The notes under the pieces: model-generated
Database searches by the model: none
What the model saw: the letters and a program-made list of their open reading frames with translations, nothing else
Told to the model about the DNA's origin: nothing
Source of the DNA: Pseudopyrenochaeta lycopersici
Taxonomy: Eukaryota; Ascomycota; Dothideomycetes; Pleosporales; Pseudopyrenochaetaceae
Assembly (NCBI GenBank): GCA_003313425.1
Contig: NHZP01000172.1
Coordinates: 1-13,073 of the forward strand
Direction: 5' to 3'
DNA length: 13,073 nucleotides
Shown: positions 8,610 through 13,073 of the stretch, piece after piece
How positions within the stretch are numbered: position 1 is the stretch's first letter
Layout of the letters: each line of letters opens with the position of its first letter
Program-made: the position numbers and the translations under genes

Positions 8610-10632
8610 GTGGCACGGTTTTGGCGTTGCATTCAAACACAAATCTTGCTCAGAATCACCGACAACTTCGAGAGAATTACTCGGATTGCGCGCGTCGTTG
8701 GTAGCTTGCCCCAACCTTTGCGATATTCTCTAGGGTCATCTACTCTACGTAAGTCCCGATCCAAAGAGCAAGCGGCTTGTTCGCCTCTTCAGCTCTATAC
8801 CTATACCTCCCCATTCTTACTGAACAGAAGATCTGCGCCCTGGAAAATGTGCCTGCAGGTCAGCTTAAATCAAAATATCTATCGCTACATGCTAGGCGGG
8901 GCTACAGTATCAACGTCGTACGGGCTGACTACTGAAATAGGTCAATGTCATGATATTCAGCCTTACCCATACGCTGCTCATATTCGTTCTCAATTAGACT
9001 ACTCACAGGGTACCTCTCCTTTTTCGCCGCAACTGGATAAGTCCTCAAGGCCTTTTCGGGTCGCTTCTTCTGCTTCTAGCTTATCCACACGGTCACCACC
9101 CCACGAGGTAAGAGTAAGTTCAATACCTTTGTCACCCTATTTGTACTATACACTAACTGTCGTGCCCGGCGCCTTTGCTAGAATATAAATCGCAGCATCG
9201 GCTGAGAGCATTTGTGGCTGTCAACTTAGGTGAGCGATTCACAAGGCTGTACAATCCTCGCCAGGCCGTGCTCAAGCAGGGCGTGGAGGCGTTGACCCCG
9301 CTTCTGCAGCTCGATTTCCGCTAATCCGACTCTCGCAGGGATCAGTCCGATTATGCCCAACAGATGTTCCGCATCTATTGACAGTCAGTAAGTGATCGCT
9401 CCGTTTATTGCGGTTAAGTATGGCGACACTCAAAGGTTGACAGCACCATGGATTCAATCTGGGGCTTCCCAGATTGGCCGCTTGCTGTGACACTGACATC
9501 CTTAAATTCAAGAGTAATCGCCGCCTAAGCGTGTGCCATTCATTCAAACTTCTCGCAGCGTCGACCAATGGCTGAAACATGACCAGAAACTGTCATTCCA
9601 AACACTGAGGCAACCGACGTCTTCGATGCTGTCGAATGGCAACCTTCGCTCTACCATCCTACCTTCTGTCGAGCTGAATCAAGATCCTCGAGGTCCACAA
9701 GAGACAGTAAGTCCTATATGGCCCTCGATGATCATCCGAGATGTATCAAGACTGCGGGGACAAGCTTGAAGTCTGGACTGACTAGTCCCTAGATCTCGTC
9801 TATCAACTTCGGATGCCGCTGAGGCGCGTATCTACAATCCGTCGTGTCCCATAAAAGTATGTGTCCGTGGATCTCGCTAACGCCAATCAGCCTCCAAATC
9901 TTTGCAGCATGCGATCTATACAAGGGACGCACCGACCAACGTCGAAGAAGACGCTAGCCGGCGGCTAAGTGGCTTCAAGCGCACTCCGACTCTTAGATGT
10001 CTCGCGGATTTGGATGCTCATACGCGACATTGAGTTCCCCTGCTCGCAATCGCAACGTCATCTGCTGACATCTGTCTCGTAGCGCCCTGGCACCGAATCA
10101 AGCTAGCGGTTGGCCTGGCTCTTGAGATCTACTGCGCGAAGGACCATCAGGTAAGCGGTCTTTCATCGTGCCTACTGGTTCTGTACAAGCTCTACCTAAT
10201 CAGTAAGGCTTGGTGTTAATATTTTCTACACTCGCGAAAGAAAGGTTACATGTTTAGTGTGCTTCTAGCGACGTGCACAGCGATTTCACAACATTTTGAA
10301 GGCCCCTGGACCTGCAACCAGCTAACTGTTTGGAGCAGGGCCCGTAACGGCTTGTGTACGCAAGAGCATCATGTCGCAATGATATATGTAGCGTCCCATG
10401 GCGCGTGGGGCGAGTAAACTGTGTGAGTCTTTCTCCGCCCTGGCATCCTGGTCTGGCTTATTTACAGGAAACGGCACAATCAGTGATGCGGATCGCGACG
10501 ATCAAGAGGAAGATTCAATCTCTCGAGACAGGTAGCTGGGGTAAGCACAATCGGCAAAGTCTTCAGCAAATCGCTGTGCCATTCTCCGGTCCCAACCCAG
10601 GATTCTTCATATCACCTCTTGGCGGCCGCTGA
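8610..10632 (+). pseudogene. Decayed multi-exon gene, family not recognised
   Basis: Coding-like segments are linked by good fungal intron signals. Proposed introns: 9108-9195 (GTAAGA, CACTAAC branch), 9388-9443 (GTAAGT), 9707-9792 (GTAAGT, ACTGAC, CTAG), 9857-9890 (GTATGT, GCTAAC, CAG; only 34 nt), 10151-10203 (GTAAGC) and 10423-10467 (GTGAGT, TTTACAG). Joining across them keeps long coherent frames, such as LRAFVAVNLGERFTRLYN after the first and APWHRIKLAVGLALEIY before the fifth. In-frame stops interrupt these frames at 9322 (TAA), 9379, 9820 and 10031 (all TGA), and frame changes are needed near 9540-9570 and after 10204. No in-frame start is visible at the 5' end; 8610 is only a GTG. The last segment contains MRIATIKRKIQSLE and ends at TGA 10630-10632. 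I name no function. Chance assembly of open frames is the alternative. Confidence 0.4.
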
Positions 10633-11126
10633 CGTTAACACAGAACGCCATACTACAAAACCGATTATACGACTAGTGGCCTAAGTGTAAACGTGGAAAA
10701 GAGGGGCCAAGCCGCCTTGCTGTGGGGGTGGGGGGGAAATCCGCCGAACGGTGATGGCTTGCCAACGCATGCATATGCATACCATGTCTAGCGCGCGGAC
10801 CGCGCCTCCCGGCACCACCCTGCATATCTCCGAGTCAGTGTTATGCAGGCAGTCCACATACATCGTGTCTGCTGCCGAGTCCAACCCTGGCCCGTGTCAT
10901 GCAATTGCACGGGCGCCGCCATCATCCGCTGCCTGTCAGTCCTCTTCGGGCCAGCGTCCCTTAGGCCGGTACTTCACAATTGAACTCAGATCCCGAAACT
11001 TCAACGAACACAGCGGGATGATTCTGTACCAACAGTCAAGAGCAAGTCGCCTCACGCAAGTGACTGCGCTTGTGAAGGCCGCAGGTGGCCTAATCAACTC
11101 TGCCGTACTGACTGCATAAAGCGTGC
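10633..11126 (+). other. Spacer with one uncertain ORF (10751-11119)
   Basis: The plus frame 10751-11119 would encode 122 residues starting MMACQRM, GC-rich, with no signal peptide, membrane helix or familiar motif. Its second half (GRYFTIELRSRNFNEHSG) looks more protein-like than its first. The 10703-10736 stretch is rich in G-runs (G4, G5, G7). ATGCATATGCAT (10769-10780) is a perfect 12-bp palindrome, and CCCGTG/CACGGG (10891-10896 and 10908-10913) could form a small hairpin. I cannot say whether the ORF is expressed. Confidence 0.25.
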
Positions 11127-11171
11127 AGAGAGAGAAGAGAGAAGAGAGAAGAGAGAAGAGAGAAGAGAGAG
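11127..11171. repeat. Purine-only heptamer microsatellite
   Basis: Forty-five consecutive purines are built on about five copies of AGAGAAG, with AA pairs exactly 7 bp apart at 11135, 11142, 11149, 11156 and 11163. The tract is nearly mirror-symmetric. It lies just after the stop of the 10751 ORF and about 210 bp before the O-methyltransferase relic. Confidence 0.92.
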
Positions 11172-11379
11172 TATCTGCTTCATTCTCGTTTCTAGCCTCT
11201 AAGCATTAGTACAGTTTTGACCCCATGGACCGGTGGCCAAATCAGCTACTGTGCAATACACGAACTAGGCTTAGGCACACTAACGAGACTCGTCCAGCAT
11301 ATCTGAACATAAGGCGTTAAAAGTCATTGCAAATTTCGGGGGGTTCCACATCGAAGCAGCACTCGCCCAAGGCGGTATC

Positions 11380-12978
11380 ATGAAAGCTGAACAGCAGTCC
11401 GCCCTTCTCGAGCTGGCGACGGAGGTTCAGCCAGCTGACAACTCAGATTGTCAAAGATCTGACTGCGAAGAATCTACGGGAGCCAACATTTGAAGTAGAC
11501 TCCGAAACAGTGCTGGAAACTCCGGAGCAGATTGCGCCTCCGCGCACGGCTGAATGATGCCGCTCGAGATCTACTACGCCTCGTGAATGGCCCCAGAAAC
11601 GATGCGCGGACCTTCGTATGCTACTTGTACGATCTGGCAGCCTGGCAAGTAGCTTGTGAATTCAACTTCTTCGAAGCAATTTCCGAAGATAGAGTCGCTA
11701 ACATCAAGAGATTGCGGAGAAAGTTGGAATGGACGAAGATCGTGTTGGTCGCTTCTTGCGCATGCTAGCTACGGACGGAGTTTTTGAGGAAGTGGAAAAG
11801 GATGTGTTCAAACATACGTCCCGAAGTGTTCTTTACCTGAAAGACAAGCAGTGGCGGGATGTATGTACTATCAGCGCGATTATTCTGCTCGACGTTGGTA
11901 GAATTACGATGCTAATACAGCCTATAGGTTGGATGAATTCTTCAGAGCAGCAACTGAGACTTCCGCAAGTATCCAGGAATCAACCCTCGTGAGCAATGGG
12001 CAGAAGAAAGCTTTTGTGATGAGGCACAGAACGGATTTGTTTCAATTCTACAAGCAAGACCCACAACGAGCAGGTCGCTTTGCGAGCGCGATGGCTGGAG
12101 TCTCCAGACGCACTACTCTCCTTCTCCAACTTGCAGGTTACTGTGCTAACTTCCTTGTAGTTGAGCGCCATTTGAAACTCTCAAGGAGAGCCTCTCTTGG
12201 GATCAAATCAGCAGAGGCAAAATCATCGCTGTCGGTGGTAGAAGTGGCCACATGAGTGTCTCGCTCGCCCGGGTAAGTTTGAAACAAACCCAATGCTCTA
12301 CAACAAGCTCACTTACAGCTGCTCGAGGCCTTCCCAAATCTTGAACTCATTGTCCAGGATTCTCTGACCATGCTGTCATCGGCTATCCAGAACGACTTCT
12401 CAGATCTCAATGGTCGAGTTACGTTCATGCCGCATGACTTCTTCGCTACTCAACCCGTCTCAGGCGCACCAGCATATCTTTTGAGATACGTAACCAATAA
12501 CTGGAACGACGTGGACTGTATCCGTATCTCCAGGGCGCTCCTCCCTGCCTTGGAGAAAAGCACTCCTGGGACACCACTCTTGATCAACGATGTTGTACCG
12601 CCAACACTGGGAGAAGCCTCAATTTTCCACGACAATCACATGTGCCAGGTTGACATCATGATGATGCTGGTCCTCGGGCTAAACAGAGAACAGAAGAACA
12701 GTTCCGGCATTTGCTCTCGGATGCAGGTTCACGATTCAAGGTTAGCAAAGTTAAACTGATGTTGCTCTGAGACCATTCGCTAATGTCTCTTCCAGATCAA
12801 AGCTATTCACGGAAAGGGCAACATGAGCCAGATCGAGGCACATCTGGATATTGATGCAGCTCGCCATACGGAAGGCTTAGCTGTTGCCGAAGTCTCCAAA
12901 GATGCGTCAGCAGATGACCAGGAGCAGGATGCATCCACTGTTGCCAACCAGCAGAAGCGGACTGGAACCCGTCTCTGA
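11380..12978 (+). pseudogene. Fungal SAM-dependent O-methyltransferase, frameshifted pseudogene
   Basis: This is a nearly full-length relic of a class II fungal O-methyltransferase, the type that methylates hydroxyls on polyketides and other aromatics using SAM. Order: N-terminal helices from ATG 11380, the dimerisation/winged-helix part (LNDAARDLLRLVNGP, YDLAAWQVACEFNFFEAI, RVGRFLRMLATDGVFEEV), SAM motif I (VGGRSGHMS, about 12230-12256), then HDFFATQPV, LLINDVVPP and a C-terminal part to TGA 12976. Introns: 11865-11920, 12273-12318 and 12741-12795, plus a 24-nt remnant at 12137-12160. The frame breaks near 11440, 11531-11541, 11708, 12109, 12162-12173 and 12694-12698. Motif I has Ala and Arg where Asp and Gly are usual, and the expected catalytic His before NW is Asn (AAT 12496-12498). 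Any product would be truncated. No partner biosynthetic gene is in the window. Confidence 0.85.
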
Positions 12979-13073
12979 TCTACTGGAGCGCCACATCACT
13001 GGGCTGCATGATGACCTGTGGAGTTCACTCTTGCCATCTCATTCAATGTAGCATACCCAGCATTGTATGCGAA

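Noticed and set aside
11210..11224. TACAGTTTTGACCCC, resembling a Tc1/mariner end
   Set aside because: No inverted partner was found elsewhere in the window, so there is no element to define.
11921..11927. Alternative acceptor CTATAG at 11927 for the first O-methyltransferase intron
   Set aside because: It gives a better branch-to-acceptor distance but leads to a TGA in phase. Splicing at 11920 with donor 11865 keeps the conserved YRLDEFFRAA frame.
11380..12978. Frame breaks in the O-methyltransferase as sequencing errors
   Set aside because: Not excluded, but the nearby LPMO-like and deoxyribosyltransferase-like frames are intact over about 1.0 and 0.6 kb, and the active-site substitution and 24-nt intron also point to real decay.

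Overview
The window looks like filamentous ascomycete DNA, probably Pezizomycotina and perhaps a Dothideomycete. The genes are interrupted by short introns (about 45-90 nt) with GTAAGT/GTATGT donors, CTAAC-like branch points and CAG/TAG acceptors. There is a secreted DUF7492/LPMO-like protein, a fungal-type nucleoside 2-deoxyribosyltransferase-like protein, a fungal class II O-methyltransferase relic and a Tad-type LINE fragment. No bacterial operon structure, rRNA, tRNA or CRISPR array was seen.

Layout. Positions 1-2010 hold no confident gene; a coding-like frame enters from the left edge (2-265, +). A convergent pair of intact genes follows: the 2-deoxyribosyltransferase-like gene (2472-3074, +, with a TATAAA at 2015 and an unresolved 5' part) and a secreted LPMO-like gene (3588-4610, -). 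A 9-bp minisatellite (4976-5029) lies in the upstream region of the LPMO-like gene. Next is a 5'-truncated LINE (about 5122-6079, reading on -), bordered by a 245-bp MITE (6082-6326) with near-perfect terminal inverted repeats and TA on both sides. The stretch 6327-8600 is gene-poor and contains an imperfect foldback (6755-6832).

From about 8610 to 10632 the plus strand carries a chain of coding-like segments joined by good intron signals but interrupted by in-frame stops. I read it as an unrecognised decayed multi-exon gene. After a purine-only microsatellite (11127-11171), positions 11380-12978 carry a nearly full-length O-methyltransferase pseudogene with about six frame breaks and most splice sites still readable.

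The two intact genes show no obvious functional link. The region looks like accessory, transposon-scarred sequence in which genes are decaying. No PKS, NRPS or other biosynthetic gene is present to place the O-methyltransferase relic in a cluster. All assignments come from reading motifs by eye; no database search was run.
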